Source of the DNA: Jiangella alba
GTDB taxonomy: Bacteria > Actinomycetota > Actinomycetes > Jiangellales > Jiangellaceae
Assembly (NCBI RefSeq): GCF_900106035.1
Contig: NZ_FNUC01000003.1
Span: forward strand, 744,001-808,000
Direction: 5' to 3'
DNA length: 64,000 nucleotides
The notes beneath the pieces were generated by a model, which worked only from the letters and a program-made list of their open reading frames with translations, did not search any database and was not told the DNA's origin. Below are positions 1 to 9,229 of this stretch, in pieces. Position 1 is the stretch's first letter; every line of letters begins with the position of its first letter. The translations under genes were made by a program, and so were the position numbers.

Positions 1-7
1 CATCGGG

Positions 8-544
8 TCAGTAGGTGTAGCCGCCGCCGGTGTCCTCGCTGGACGGGGCGGAGCCGTCGGCGGTGACGGCGTGCCACACGAAGTGGGTGCCCTGGAAGTC
101 GTCCTCGAAGCCGTCGCCGGTGAAGGAGCCGGGGCCGGAGTCCTCGGAGAACGTGTACAGCGGCTTGCCGTCGATGGTGAGCTGGTCACTGCCGTCCGGA
201 CGGGCGACCACGCCGAAGGTGCCGGTGACCCCGGAGACGTCGGACGGGACGTCGGACGAGGTGGCGGCGACCGGCGGCCAGAAGTCCTCGCAGCCGTCGA
301 CGCAGTGGATGGTGCCGTCGGCCTCGGCGTCGGTCGTGTAGAGCGTGTTGCCGTCGGCGTCGGTGAGGACGGTGCCGAAGTCGGAGATCTCCCGGGTGCC
401 GACGATCCCGTCCGTCGTCTGCGTCTCGGACGTCGTGGACCCGGAGTCCGAGGACGAGCCGCAGGCGCTCAGTGCGAGCAGGGCCGCGGCCGCCACGCCG
501 ATCAGGCGGAGCCGCCGGGGCCCGGTGTGCAGCGAAGTGTTCAT
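8..544 (-). CDS. Lipoprotein with secreted-repeat (COG4315-like) domain
   Basis: This is a 178-residue predicted lipoprotein on the outer face of the membrane. The N-terminus has basic residues, a hydrophobic stretch and a lipobox ending LSAC, followed by a Ser/Thr linker. The rest contains two copies of the motif seen in the secreted-repeat lipoprotein family: 'LTDADGNTLYTTDAEADG..C...C...WPP' and a weaker 'LTIDGKPLYTFSEDSGPGS'. Two cysteines (HCVDGCEDFWPP) are typical of the first repeat. The family has no firmly known biochemical role; some members sit near redox or cupredoxin genes. The start chosen gives a complete signal peptide. It lies 32 bp downstream of glgX on the same strand, so co-transcription is possible but no functional link is evident. 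Confidence 0.88.
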   Translation of the reverse strand: MNTSLHTGPRRLRLIGVAAAALLALSACGSSSDSGSTTSETQTTDGIVGTREISDFGTVLTDADGNTLYTTDAEADGTIHCVDGCEDFWPPVAATSSDVPSDVSGVTGTFGVVARPDGSDQLTIDGKPLYTFSEDSGPGSFTGDGFEDDFQGTHFVWHAVTADGSAPSSEDTGGGYTY

Positions 545-576
545 ACCAGTGGTACGGCCGAGCCGCCCGCGGGGAT

Positions 577-2721
577 TCAGTCGATCACGCGCAGCAGCAG
601 ACAGGACCGGCCGGTCAGCCGCACCCGGCCGGCCGCGCGGTGCCGCCGTCCCTCGGCCGAGCCGGACGCGGTGTCGAGCACGACCTCGTACGACGCCGCC
701 CAGAACCGGCCGGGCAGCCGCACGTCGAGGGCGTCGGCGCCGGCGTGGACGTAGAGCAGGAACGACTCGTCCAGGATCGGCTCGCCGCGCACGCCGCGCG
801 ACCGGATGCCCTCGCCGTTCAGGTACATGCCGAGCGTGCGCAGCGACCCGTCGTGCCACTCGGCCTCGGTCATCTCCGCACCCGACGGCGCGAACCACGC
901 GATGTCCTTGCGGCCGCCCTCGACCACCGGGACGCCCTCGAAGAACCGGCGCTGCCGCACGACCGGGTGGGCGCGGCGGAACCGCAGCAGCCGGCGGACG
1001 TGCTCGAGCAGGTCGGGGTGCTCGGCGGCCAGCGACCAGTCGATCCAGCTGATCTCGTTGTCCTGGCAGTACGCGTTGTTGTTGCCGCGTTGCGTGCGCC
1101 CGGCCTCGTCGCCGGAGAGCAGCATGGGCACGCCGGTCGACAGCAGCATCGTCGTCAGCATGTTCTTCACCTGACGCAGCCGCAGCTCGCGTAGGGCCGC
1201 GTCGTCGGAGTCGCCCTCGACGCCGTGGTTCCAGGACCGGTTGTTGTCCGTGCCGTCCCGGTTCTCCTCGCCGTTGGCCTCGTTGTGCTTGCGGTCGTAG
1301 GAGACGAGGTCGCGCATGGTGAAGCCGTCGTGCGCGGTGACGTAGTTGATCGACGCATACGGGCGGCGGCGGTCGTCGGCGTACAGGTCGGACGAGCCGG
1401 AGAGGCGGAACGCGAGGTCGCGGACGCCGGCCGCGGCGCCGCGCCAGTGGTCGCGGACGGAGTCGCGGTAGCGGTCGTTCCACTCGGTCCACAGGTGCGG
1501 GAACTCGCCGACCTGGTAGCCGCCGGGCCCGACGTCCCACGGCTCGGCGATCAGCTTCACCTCGCGCAGCACCGGGTCCTGCCCGATGACCGTCATGAAC
1601 GAGCCGAGCATGTCGACGTCGTGCATCGACCGGGCCAGCGCCGACGCGAGGTCGAAGCGGAAGCCGTCGACGTGCATCTCGCCGACCCAGTACCGCAGCG
1701 AGTCCATGACCAGCCCGAGCACCTGCGGGTGGGCGACGCGGAAGGTGTTGCCGGTGCCGGTGTAGTCGAGGTAGCGGGACCGGTCGGCGGGGTCGACGTG
1801 GTAGTACGCCTCGTTCGCGATGCCGCGGTAGGCCAGCGTCGGGCCGCCGTCGCCCTGCTCGGCCGTGTGGTTGTAGACGACGTCGAGGATCACCTCGAGC
1901 CCGGCGTCGTGCAGCGCGCGGACCATCGCCTTGAACTCGTCGACCTGCTCGCCCCGGGTGCCCGCCGACGAGTACGCGTTGTGCGGCGCGAAGAACGCCA
2001 GCGTGTTGTAGCCCCAGTAGTTCAGCGAGCCGCGGTGCAGGAAGTCGGGCTCGCTGACGTACTGGTGGACGGGCAGCAGCTCGACCGTCGTGATGCCGAG
2101 GCCGGTGAGGTACTCGAGCGCCGCGGGATGGGCCAGGCCGGCGTAGGTGCCGCGCAGTTCCTCGGGGACGCCGGGGTGGCGCATGGTGAAGCCGCGCACG
2201 TGCGTCTCGTAGAGGACGGTCTCGGACCACGGCACCCGCGGCGGGGCGTCGCCGCGCCAGTCGAACGGGTGGTGGTCGACGACGACGGACTTCGGGACGT
2301 ACGGGGCGGAGTCGCGGTCGTCGCGGACCCGGTGGTCGCCGCCCTCGTCCATGGACGGGCGGACGTGGCCGTAGACCGCCGGGTGCGCGGTCAGCGCGCC
2401 GTCGACGGCGCGGGCGTACGGGTCGGTGAGCAGCTTCGCCGGGTTGAACCGGCGGCCGGTGGCCGGATCCCACGGGCCGTGCACCCGGAACCCGTACCGC
2501 TGGCCGGGCCGCACCCCGGGGACCGCGCCGTGCCAGATGTCGAACGTCCGGTTGGGCAGCACCAGCCGCGTCTCGGCGTCGTCGTCGCCGAACAGGCAGA
2601 CCTCGACCAGCTCGGCGTCGGGGGCCCAGAGGGCGAAGTTCGTGGCGGCCACGTCGTAGGTGGCTCCGAGCGGGGTCCAGTGACCGGGCCAAGGCTCCAT
2701 CGCGACATCCACGCGGGGCAT
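577..2721 (-). CDS. glgX: Glycogen debranching enzyme GlgX
   Basis: This 714-residue GH13 isoamylase-type enzyme cleaves alpha-1,6 branch points in glycogen or limit dextrins in the cytoplasm. An N-terminal CBM48-like domain (about residues 15-110, 'TNFALWAPDAELVEVCLFG') precedes the TIM barrel. Catalytic signatures are visible: DVVYNHT, the nucleophile in VDGFRFDLAS, the acid/base Glu in LIAEPWDVG, and VTAHDGFTMRD. 'GDEAGRTQRGNNNAYCQDNEISWIDW' is characteristic of GlgX. Length matches the family. An alternative start seven codons in (position 2700, MEPWPGHWTPLG) matches many relatives and is equally likely. A glycosyltransferase of the glycogen-synthase superfamily at 15978-17267 is the only other glucan-related gene here. 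Confidence 0.96.
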   Translation of the reverse strand: MPRVDVAMEPWPGHWTPLGATYDVAATNFALWAPDAELVEVCLFGDDDAETRLVLPNRTFDIWHGAVPGVRPGQRYGFRVHGPWDPATGRRFNPAKLLTDPYARAVDGALTAHPAVYGHVRPSMDEGGDHRVRDDRDSAPYVPKSVVVDHHPFDWRGDAPPRVPWSETVLYETHVRGFTMRHPGVPEELRGTYAGLAHPAALEYLTGLGITTVELLPVHQYVSEPDFLHRGSLNYWGYNTLAFFAPHNAYSSAGTRGEQVDEFKAMVRALHDAGLEVILDVVYNHTAEQGDGGPTLAYRGIANEAYYHVDPADRSRYLDYTGTGNTFRVAHPQVLGLVMDSLRYWVGEMHVDGFRFDLASALARSMHDVDMLGSFMTVIGQDPVLREVKLIAEPWDVGPGGYQVGEFPHLWTEWNDRYRDSVRDHWRGAAAGVRDLAFRLSGSSDLYADDRRRPYASINYVTAHDGFTMRDLVSYDRKHNEANGEENRDGTDNNRSWNHGVEGDSDDAALRELRLRQVKNMLTTMLLSTGVPMLLSGDEAGRTQRGNNNAYCQDNEISWIDWSLAAEHPDLLEHVRRLLRFRRAHPVVRQRRFFEGVPVVEGGRKDIAWFAPSGAEMTEAEWHDGSLRTLGMYLNGEGIRSRGVRGEPILDESFLLYVHAGADALDVRLPGRFWAASYEVVLDTASGSAEGRRHRAAGRVRLTGRSCLLLRVID

Positions 2722-2763
2722 TCTTTCTCATGGTCCCGGTGTGGGGCCGGGTACGGTGCCGGG

Positions 2764-3543
2764 ATGAGCGAAAACGTGGTGCGGCTGGAGGTCGCTGACG
2801 GCGTCGGAACGATCCGGCTGGACCGTCCGCCGATGAACGCCTTGGACGCCGCCATGCAGGACGGCCTGCTGGCGGCCGCCGCCGAGGCGACGTCGCGCCG
2901 TGACGTGCGCGCCGTCGTCGTCTACGGCGGTGAGAAGGTGTTCGCGGCCGGCGCGGACATCAAGGAGATGGCCGGCTGGTCCTACACCGACATGGTCGAC
3001 CGGTCGGTCGCGCTGCAGGCCGCGTTCACCGCCATCGCCCGCATCCCGAAGCCGACCGTCGCCGCCGTCACCGGGTACGCCCTGGGCGGCGGCTGCGAGC
3101 TGACGCTCGCCTGCGACCTGCGCTTCGCCACGGCCGACGCGAAGCTGGGGCAGCCCGAGATCCTGCTCGGGCTGATCCCCGGCGCCGGCGGCACCCAGCG
3201 GCTGGCCCGGCTGGTCGGGCCGTCGAAGGCGAAGGACCTCATCTACACCGGGCGCATGGTCGGCGCCGACGAAGCACTGGCCATCGGGCTGGTCGACCGC
3301 GTCGTCGACGGCGACGTGTACGCGGCCGCCGTCGAGTGGGCGGCGCGGTTCGCGACGGGTCCGGCGTACGCGCTGCGGGCGGCCAAGGAGGCCATCGACC
3401 GCGGGCTGTCCACCGACCTCGACACCGGGCTGGAGATCGAGCGGCACCTGTTCGCCGGGATGTTCGCCACCGAGGACCGCGGCATCGGCATGCGCTCGTT
3501 CATCGAGAACGGTCCCGGCAAGGCCGCCTTCGAGGGCCGCTGA
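2764..3543 (+). CDS. Enoyl-CoA hydratase/isomerase (crotonase family)
   Basis: This 259-residue crotonase is expected to hydrate trans-2-enoyl-CoA in fatty-acid beta-oxidation. Both glutamates of the classical hydratase mechanism are present: Glu112 in GGGCEL and Glu132 in GQPEILLG. The oxyanion-hole motif AAGADIKEM (about 61-69) and the family signature IPGAGGTQRL are intact, so it should be a true hydratase and not one of the variants lacking a catalytic Glu. The stop codon overlaps the ATG of the following methyltransferase (TGATG), indicating an operon. The pair matches echA17-Rv3038c of M. tuberculosis in order, as I remember that map. Upstream glgX is divergent, with about 40 bp between start codons. 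Confidence 0.95.
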   Translation: MSENVVRLEVADGVGTIRLDRPPMNALDAAMQDGLLAAAAEATSRRDVRAVVVYGGEKVFAAGADIKEMAGWSYTDMVDRSVALQAAFTAIARIPKPTVAAVTGYALGGGCELTLACDLRFATADAKLGQPEILLGLIPGAGGTQRLARLVGPSKAKDLIYTGRMVGADEALAIGLVDRVVDGDVYAAAVEWAARFATGPAYALRAAKEAIDRGLSTDLDTGLEIERHLFAGMFATEDRGIGMRSFIENGPGKAAFEGR

Positions 3544-4499
3544 TGAGCGACGCCACGACGCCCCGCCCGCCCGCGTCCGCCGAGGACGTCGAACGGGCCT
3601 GGAACGACACCAAGCTGGCCCAGGTGCTCTACCACGACTGGGAGGCACAGACCTACGACGACAAGTGGTCGATCTCGTTCGACGAGCGCTGCGTCTCCTA
3701 CGCCCGCGACCGGTTCGCCGCCGCCGCGGGCACCGGCGGCTGGCCGTACGAGCGGGCGCTGGAGATCGGCGCCGGCACCGGGTTCTTCTCGCTGAACCTG
3801 CGCCAGGCCGGCGTGCTCGACGACGTCACCGTCACCGACATCTCGCCGGGCATGGTCGAGGCGGCCCGGCGCAACGCCCGCGGGCTCGGCTTCGAGATCG
3901 CCGGCGAGGTGGCCGACGCCGAGCGGCTGCCGTTCGACGACGAGACCTTCGACGTCGTCGTCGGGCACGCCGTCATCCACCACCTGCCCGATGTCGAGCA
4001 GGCGTTCCGCGAGATGCTGCGGGTGCTGCGGCCGGGCGGGCGGGTCGTCATCTGCGGCGAGCCGACGAAGTACGGCGACAAGATCGCGCGGGCGCTGTCG
4101 CGGGCCACCTGGTGGACGGCGACGCGGGCCACCCGGCTGCCCGGGCTGCGCGGGTCCTGGGCCCGGCCGCAGGAGGAGCTGGACGAGTCGTCCCGCGCCG
4201 CCGCGCTGGAGTCCGTCGTCGACCTGCACACGTTCGACCCCGGCGCGCTGACGGCGCTGGTCACCCGGGCCGGCTTCACCCACGTCCGGTCCGTCACCGA
4301 GGAGCTGACGGCGGCCTGGTTCGGCTGGCCGGTGCGCACGTTCGAGCACGCCGTCAACCCCGACCGGCTCGGCTGGGGCTGGGCGATGTTCGCGTACAAG
4401 AGCTGGCTGCGGCTGTCGGCGGCCGACCGCGTGCTGGCCAAGGTGGTGCCGGGCGAGCTGTTCTACAACGTGTCGGTGACGGCGGTCCGGCCCTCGTAG
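3543..4499 (+). CDS. Class I SAM-dependent methyltransferase
   Basis: A 318-residue protein with a Methyltransf_11/25 Rossmann domain. Motif I (LEIGAGTGFFS, about residues 73-83) binds SAM. The acidic motif II region (VTVTDISPGMVEAARRNA), 'ADAERLPFDDETFDVVVGHAVIHHLPD' and 'VLRPGGRVVICGEPT' follow in canonical order. About 100 further C-terminal residues, rich in Trp, probably shape the substrate pocket. The start overlaps the hydratase stop by one base, so translation is coupled. The acceptor cannot be deduced; the beta-oxidation neighbour suggests a lipid-related substrate, which is inference. Order and orientation match Rv3038c after echA17. Confidence 0.93.
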   Translation: MSDATTPRPPASAEDVERAWNDTKLAQVLYHDWEAQTYDDKWSISFDERCVSYARDRFAAAAGTGGWPYERALEIGAGTGFFSLNLRQAGVLDDVTVTDISPGMVEAARRNARGLGFEIAGEVADAERLPFDDETFDVVVGHAVIHHLPDVEQAFREMLRVLRPGGRVVICGEPTKYGDKIARALSRATWWTATRATRLPGLRGSWARPQEELDESSRAAALESVVDLHTFDPGALTALVTRAGFTHVRSVTEELTAAWFGWPVRTFEHAVNPDRLGWGWAMFAYKSWLRLSAADRVLAKVVPGELFYNVSVTAVRPS

Positions 4500-4504
4500 C
4501 GGGG

Positions 4505-5056
4505 TCAGGCCGCCGTCGCGCCGAGTCGCTGCGGGAGCCGGACGGGCGGCGAGCGCAGCCACAGCCGCATCGTGTCATGGCCGTCCGACCGCTCCAGCCG
4601 GGTGCGCCCGTGCCGGGCCAGCGTCGTGCGGTACCAGCCGTTGCCGGGCAGCCCGACGGTGTAGACCTCGCGGTAGCCGACCAGCCGGGCCATGCCGACC
4701 AGGTGGTCCAGCAGCGCCGAGCCGAGGCCGGCCCGCTGCCAGCGGTCCTCCACGACGACCGCCAGCTCGCCGGCGTCGCCGTCGTCGCGGCCGAGGTTGG
4801 CCAGCGCCACCACCGCCTGGTTCGGCGCCACGGCGACCAGCGCGATCTCGGTGCCGAGGAGCTGGGCGAGGAACCGCCCCGTCATCGGCGGGACGGAGTG
4901 GTAGCGGTGCCGGACGGTCTCGGTGGAGCACCGCACGTGCATCGCGCTGACGTCGCCGGCGTCGCGCGCCGTGGCGGCCCGGACGGTGACCGAGCGGCCG
5001 TCGCGAAGCCGGGCCGTGATGCCGGAGCCGGAGAACAGGTGGGCCGAGTCCTTCAT
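4505..5056 (-). CDS. GNAT-family N-acetyltransferase
   Basis: A 183-residue GNAT-fold acyltransferase. 'VRAATARDAGDVSAMH' is the beta1-alpha1 start typical of Acetyltransf_1. 'ELAVVVEDRWQRAGLGSALLDHLVGMAR' contains the acetyl-CoA pyrophosphate-binding motif A (Q/RxxGxG/A, here QRAGLGSA). The C-terminus continues with a short strand region and a basic tail. It is convergent with the methyltransferase (5 bp apart) and divergent from the hexapeptide acyltransferase. The substrate is unknown; relatives include sequences fused to acyl-CoA synthetases or acting on proteins, but nothing here decides. Start chosen at the ATG giving a compact N-terminus. Confidence 0.87.
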   Translation of the reverse strand: MKDSAHLFSGSGITARLRDGRSVTVRAATARDAGDVSAMHVRCSTETVRHRYHSVPPMTGRFLAQLLGTEIALVAVAPNQAVVALANLGRDDGDAGELAVVVEDRWQRAGLGSALLDHLVGMARLVGYREVYTVGLPGNGWYRTTLARHGRTRLERSDGHDTMRLWLRSPPVRLPQRLGATAA

Positions 5057-5122
5057 GCCGCCAGCCTCCGCCGCGGGTGTTTCGCGGCCGTCTCCGCCCC
5101 GTAACGGGCTGATCAGGCCGCC

Positions 5123-5815
5123 ATGGCATACCGTGTGGCGGTGTCGTTCCGCCGTCCCCGCGACCCCCGGCAGGCGCGCTACCTGACGCCGTCGTCGCTG
5201 CGGTGGGTGCTGCGGCACCGGGCGTGGACGTGGTGGTACCTGGTCCGGTACGCGCGGCTGCTGCGGCTGCGGCTGCGGCACCCCGAGGTCGTCACCGAGG
5301 GCATGGTGTTCCTCGGCCGCGGGACGCGGGTGGCCGGGCGGCGCGGGTACGGGCGGGTCGTGCTGGGGCGCTGGGTGCACATCGGCGACGGCACCACGCT
5401 GACGGCGCACGAGGGGACGCTGCGGGTCGGCGACAAGGCCGTCATCGGGTCGTCGTCGACGGTCACGTGTTACCTGGACGTCGAGATCGGCGCCCGGACG
5501 CTGGTGGCCGACTGGGTGTACGTCACCGACTTCGACCACCGCTTCGACGATCTCGGCCTGCCGATCAAGGACCAGGGGATCGTCAAGTCGCCGGTGCGGA
5601 TCGGGCCCGACTGCTGGCTCGGCGTCAAGGTGACGGTGCTGCGCGGCGCCGTCGTCGGCCGCGGCTGCGTGCTCGCCGCGCACGCCGTCGTCCGCGGGAC
5701 CATCCCCGATCTGGCCGTCGCCGGGGGAGTTCCCGCGCGAATTCTCAAGCACCGCGGGAATCCGGCGGTTTCCGCAGAAAAAGGCCAGGAAGATTGTCCG
5801 GATCGGCGGAATTGA
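5123..5815 (+). CDS. Left-handed beta-helix acyltransferase (hexapeptide repeat)
   Basis: A 230-residue acyltransferase of the LbH superfamily. Hexapeptide-repeat turns are seen through about residues 75-200 (VVLGRWVHIGDG, LRVGDKAVIGSSS, VEIGARTLVADWVYVTDFDH, VRIGPDCWLGVKVTVLRGAVVGRGCVLAAHAVV), ending with the usual 'AGGVPARIL'. The histidine in FDH is at the position of the catalytic His in xenobiotic/maltose-type acetyltransferases. It probably O-acylates a sugar or glycolipid, acting as a trimer in the cytoplasm. M. tuberculosis Rv3034c is a similar protein at the equivalent chromosomal place, beside the Rv3032 glycosyltransferase. The extreme C-terminus is charged and unconserved. Confidence 0.9.
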   Translation: MAYRVAVSFRRPRDPRQARYLTPSSLRWVLRHRAWTWWYLVRYARLLRLRLRHPEVVTEGMVFLGRGTRVAGRRGYGRVVLGRWVHIGDGTTLTAHEGTLRVGDKAVIGSSSTVTCYLDVEIGARTLVADWVYVTDFDHRFDDLGLPIKDQGIVKSPVRIGPDCWLGVKVTVLRGAVVGRGCVLAAHAVVRGTIPDLAVAGGVPARILKHRGNPAVSAEKGQEDCPDRRN

Positions 5816-6043
5816 CGCCGGTCTGTCGGTCGCGATCCGTCCCATTTTCTCCGCTACGGAGAGTTCGCTCGCATTTCGCGCTCGTGGACGAGTAATTCAG
5901 CAATTCTGAAGGTCAAGCGCCTTGTCGGGACAGTAATATCGCACCGTCAGCAGGCCGGTCCTCGACCTAGGTCGCGCCCTTTGTTCCGCGCGTTCGACGC
6001 GGACGGCGCGAAGGCTTTGTCCCCGAGCACAAGGAGAGCAGGA

Positions 6044-8482
6044 ATGTCTTCCTGGGAAAGACATCGTCGGCGTCGGGTAGCGGCTTCGCTCCTGGCAGCC
6101 GGAATGGCCCCGGTCGTCGCCGCCGGTGCGTGGTTGGTTCCCGCATCGGCGGCCGAGGGTGACGAGTCCCGCTCGGCCGCACGATTCCTCAGCGGCGAGA
6201 TCCTCGGGACGGACCTCGACGCCGTCGCCGAACTGGCCGGCGTCGAGGTCGAGAACCTCGGCACGCCCGACCCGGTCACCGAGGCGAACCCGCTCGATCT
6301 CACCGTCCTCGACACCCTCAACGTGTCGGTCCCCGGCGGGGTGCAGCTGCCACTGAGCGACATCCTGCAGCTGGGCGCCGTCAACCAGTGGGCGTCGGCG
6401 GAGGACGGCGGCGCCTCGCACGCCGCGACGGGTGCGGTCGCCGACAACGGCGGCATCGGCACCGGCACCGAGGCCGGGTTCCCCGGCAACGCGACGTTCG
6501 ACCTCACCGACGTGCTCGGCGAGGCCCTCACCGACCTCGTCGCCGACCTCGAACTCGAGCTCGGCGCCATCTCGTCGGAGGCGCACCTGGCGCCTGTGGA
6601 CGGTGCGTTCGAGTTCACCAACGACTACGAGATCGCCGGCGGTCAGCTGCGGCTGACCATTCCCCTGCTCGCCGATCTCCTGCCGCAGGTCCAGGACGCC
6701 GTCGCTACCGTCGACGAGGTCGTCAACGGGCTGGCCGGGCCCGAGGGCACCATCGCCCAGACCCTCTCGACCGTCGAGGGGCTGCTCAGCCTGCTGGCCG
6801 TCGCGGGCGTCGAGAACCCCGACATCACGGTGTCGCTGGAGACCGACCTCGCCGGCGCCGTCGAGGAGCTGCTGGCCACGCCGCTGGGCGAGGGCACCGG
6901 TGTCGAGCTGAACCTGGCCGAGGGCACGCTGGTCGTCGACCTCGACACCCTGGCCGGTGGGCTGAACGACCAGGCGCCGAACACCGAGCTGCTCAGCGCC
7001 GAGGTGATCTCGCAGCTGGCGGAGACCATCGGCACCCTGCTGGACACGCTGGTCACGGACATCGTCGACACGGTCGAGAACGCGCTGAACGCGGCGACGC
7101 TGGACGTGAAGATCTACGCCGAGGTCGGCGGGCTGCTGCCCGGCACGCTGGACCTGCAGCTCACCGGCACCCTGGGCGACGTCCTCACCGGTGAGGCGGC
7201 GTTCGTCAACAACAGCACCGGCGTCGTCGTCGGGCTCATCTCGGCGCTGATCGCGCCCGTGCTCGACACGCTGATCGGCACCGTCGGCGGCGTCATCGAG
7301 GACGTCGTGTTCGCCGAGGGCGGCCCGCTGACCACGCTCGGCGAGACCGTCGCCGGCCTGGTCAGTTCCCTGGCGGAGTCGCTCACCCCGGTCGGCGATC
7401 TGCTCGCGTCGACCCTGTCGATCAAGCTGAACGTCCAGCCCGAGGCGGTCGACGTGCCGGCTCAGGCGCGGGCGACGGATGGTCCGTACAGCGTGGCCGC
7501 CCTCGAGGTGACGGCGCTCCCCGACGCCCCGGCTGCGGTGCTCACCCTCGCCGAGTCGACCGTGGGTCCCAACACCACCGCTGATGACGGTGGCGAGACC
7601 GAGGTCGATGGCACCGAGGTCGAGGTGGACGGCACTGAGGTGGACGGGACCGAGGTGGACGGGACCGAGGTGGACGGGACCGAGGTGGACGGGACCGAGG
7701 TGGACGGCACTGAGGTGGACGGCACTGAGGTGGACGGGACCGAGGTGGACGGGACCGAGGTGGACGGCACTGAGGTGGACGGCACTGAGGTGGACGGCAC
7801 TGAGGTGGACGGCACTGAGGTGGACGGCACTGAGGTGGACGGCACTGAGGTGGACGGCACTGAGGTGGACGGCACTGAGGTGGACGGGACCGAGGTGGAC
7901 GGCACTGAGGTGGACGGCACTGAGGTGGACGGCACTGAGGTGGACGGCACTGAGGTGGACGGCACTGAGGTGGACGGCACTGAGGTGGACGGCACTGAGG
8001 TGGACGGCACTGAGGTGGACGGCACTGAGGTGGACGGCACTGAGGTGGACGGCACCGAGGTGGACGGCACCGAGGTGGACGGCACCGAGGTGGACGGCAC
8101 CGAGGTGGACGGCACTGAGGTGGACGGCACCGAGGTGGACGGCACTGAGGTGGACGGCACCGAGGTGGACGGCACTGAGGTGGACGGCACCGAGGTGGAC
8201 GGCACTGAGGTGGACGGCACCGAAACCGACGGCACCGAGGTCGATGGCACCGAGGTCGACGGCGTCGAGACGGCGGGTGTCATCCCGCAGCCGGCGACCG
8301 AGGACAACGGCGACGACGACAACGGTCACGAGAACCGTGGCAGCGACAAGGACGACGACGAGCGGTTGCCCGACACCGGCGCTGGGTCCAACCAGCTGCT
8401 GATCGTCGGCATCGGGCTGATGCTCTCCGGTGGCATCGCCGCCTTCGCCGTCAGCCGTCGCGGCGGGGTCGGCCAGGGCTGA
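6044..8482 (+). CDS. Choice-of-anchor G family cell-wall protein with EVDGT repeats and LPDTG anchor
   Basis: An 812-residue surface protein. The N-terminus is basic ([10 protein letters not shown]) followed by a hydrophobic signal segment ending ASAAEG. Residues about 40-520 match the actinobacterial choice-of-anchor G domain: '[29 protein letters not shown]...NPLD..VLDTLNV', then '[30 protein letters not shown]'. From about residue 520 to 741 come tandem EVDGT repeats, then an Asp/Glu/Asn-rich linker, the sortase motif LPDTG (775-779), a hydrophobic helix and an RR tail. It should be exported and covalently attached to peptidoglycan by a sortase not seen in this window. An aaggag ribosome-binding site at 6031-6036 fixes the start. 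Its paralogue is at 9230. Function unknown; the repeats look like a highly acidic stalk or a calcium-binding or modification substrate. Confidence 0.9.
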   Translation: MSSWERHRRRRVAASLLAAGMAPVVAAGAWLVPASAAEGDESRSAARFLSGEILGTDLDAVAELAGVEVENLGTPDPVTEANPLDLTVLDTLNVSVPGGVQLPLSDILQLGAVNQWASAEDGGASHAATGAVADNGGIGTGTEAGFPGNATFDLTDVLGEALTDLVADLELELGAISSEAHLAPVDGAFEFTNDYEIAGGQLRLTIPLLADLLPQVQDAVATVDEVVNGLAGPEGTIAQTLSTVEGLLSLLAVAGVENPDITVSLETDLAGAVEELLATPLGEGTGVELNLAEGTLVVDLDTLAGGLNDQAPNTELLSAEVISQLAETIGTLLDTLVTDIVDTVENALNAATLDVKIYAEVGGLLPGTLDLQLTGTLGDVLTGEAAFVNNSTGVVVGLISALIAPVLDTLIGTVGGVIEDVVFAEGGPLTTLGETVAGLVSSLAESLTPVGDLLASTLSIKLNVQPEAVDVPAQARATDGPYSVAALEVTALPDAPAAVLTLAESTVGPNTTADDGGETEVDGTEVEVDGTEVDGTEVDGTEVDGTEVDGTEVDGTEVDGTEVDGTEVDGTEVDGTEVDGTEVDGTEVDGTEVDGTEVDGTEVDGTEVDGTEVDGTEVDGTEVDGTEVDGTEVDGTEVDGTEVDGTEVDGTEVDGTEVDGTEVDGTEVDGTEVDGTEVDGTEVDGTEVDGTEVDGTEVDGTEVDGTEVDGTEVDGTEVDGTEVDGTETDGTEVDGTEVDGVETAGVIPQPATEDNGDDDNGHENRGSDKDDDERLPDTGAGSNQLLIVGIGLMLSGGIAAFAVSRRGGVGQG
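7601..8266 (+). repeat. 15-bp in-frame tandem repeat (EVDGT), 40 uninterrupted units
   Basis: One unit (7601-7615) and a two-codon spacer precede 40 uninterrupted 15-bp units at 7622-8221, all encoding Glu-Val-Asp-Gly-Thr. They end with one ETDGT, one EVDGT and one EVDGV. Glu and Val codons are invariant within the array (gag gtg); only Gly (ggc/ggg) and Thr (act/acc) codons vary, and they vary in blocks. That is the footprint of recent expansion by slippage or unequal exchange. Unit number could differ between strains without changing frame. Confidence 0.97.
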
Positions 8483-8510
8483 GTCCCGGCCGCCATCCGG
8501 CGAGACGAAC

Positions 8511-8547
8511 GATGGCCGCGGGTCCGCGATCGGGATCCGCGGCCATC
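8511..8547. terminator. Strong hairpin after first LPXTG gene
   Basis: An 11-bp perfect inverted repeat (GATGGCCGCGG at 8511-8521 and CCGCGGCCATC at 8537-8547) encloses a 15-nt loop, 28 bp after the stop codon. There is no T-tract, as is common for actinobacterial terminators. Confidence 0.65.
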
Positions 8548-8598
8548 GGCTCGCCCGCCACGAGCGCCCGCCGCAAGACCGGAGGGTGCCCCGGAGCT

Positions 8599-8669
8599 GG
8601 CCCCGCGCAGACCCCCGAAACAGGCCCCGCGCAGACCCCCGGAACAGCCCCTGCTGGACCCCGAAACAG
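8599..8669. repeat. 24-bp tandem repeat in the 8548-9229 intergenic region
   Basis: Two near-identical 24-bp copies (8599-8622, 8623-8646; ggccccgcgcagacccc then gaaaca or ggaaca) and a diverged third copy (8647-8669). They lie in the roughly 680-bp non-coding stretch between the two LPXTG genes. The rest of that stretch (8670-9229) has no convincing gene. It is lower in GC towards 9000-9200 and probably holds the promoter and leader of the second LPXTG gene; I found no riboswitch I could name. Confidence 0.7.
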
Positions 8670-9229
8670 GCCGCCGCGGAAGCGGCCCGCCGCCCGCCCG
8701 GCGAATGCCATTCCCACCGGCCGCCGACTGGCATATCCGCAACGCATCGCGCTATCAGCCGAATGGGTGAGTCGCACTCCGCTCAATGGCGCTCTGACCA
8801 GGACGTTGGGCCGAAAGGAAGGCCCGCGGGAACGCGCCCGCGTGTCGCCCTTCCATAACGATTAGGTCACGGCCGACGAGGTCGCGGTTTAGACCACTGG
8901 TTCCGGTTTGCACACCCCCTCCCTGGCCGTTTCGCCCGTTTCACCCCAGTTCAACGCGGTGATCCGCCCCGCTATGTCCGGAGAACGGGTGAAAAACGGC
9001 AAAGACACCGACAGGCCAGTTTTGCGGGGATAGAAGTTGATCAACCCTTTCGAGGCATAGCGACCGGCGCGCGACGAATGGGCGGTCGATGTCCCCGGAG
9101 GCAAATTCGCCAAGTACGAGACACGTCTGTGGCGCAGTTGTAGGTTCATGATCACGCTTCGCTGGCCTTGGCACATCTGATGGCCGCGAAGGAGCCCGCC
9201 ATGAAAATGCAAATGCCAGAGGAGAAGGC

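Noticed and set aside
1225..2760. Long forward frame leading into the enoyl-CoA hydratase
   Set aside because: It is opposite glgX and low-complexity; the crotonase fold starts at the ATG at 2764.
7622..8221. CRISPR-like array of short repeats
   Set aside because: Units are directly contiguous without spacers and are in-frame codons of a protein; no cas genes are present.
5897..8734. A 945-codon reverse-strand reading frame with [13 protein letters not shown] repeats opposite the first LPXTG gene
   Set aside because: It is the antisense reflection of the EVDGT array in GC-rich DNA. It has no recognisable domain and opposes a gene with signal peptide, known domain and sortase anchor.
8548..9229. 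Riboswitch or structured leader ahead of the second LPXTG gene
   Set aside because: I could not match any known riboswitch core by eye; without a covariance search the claim is unsupported.
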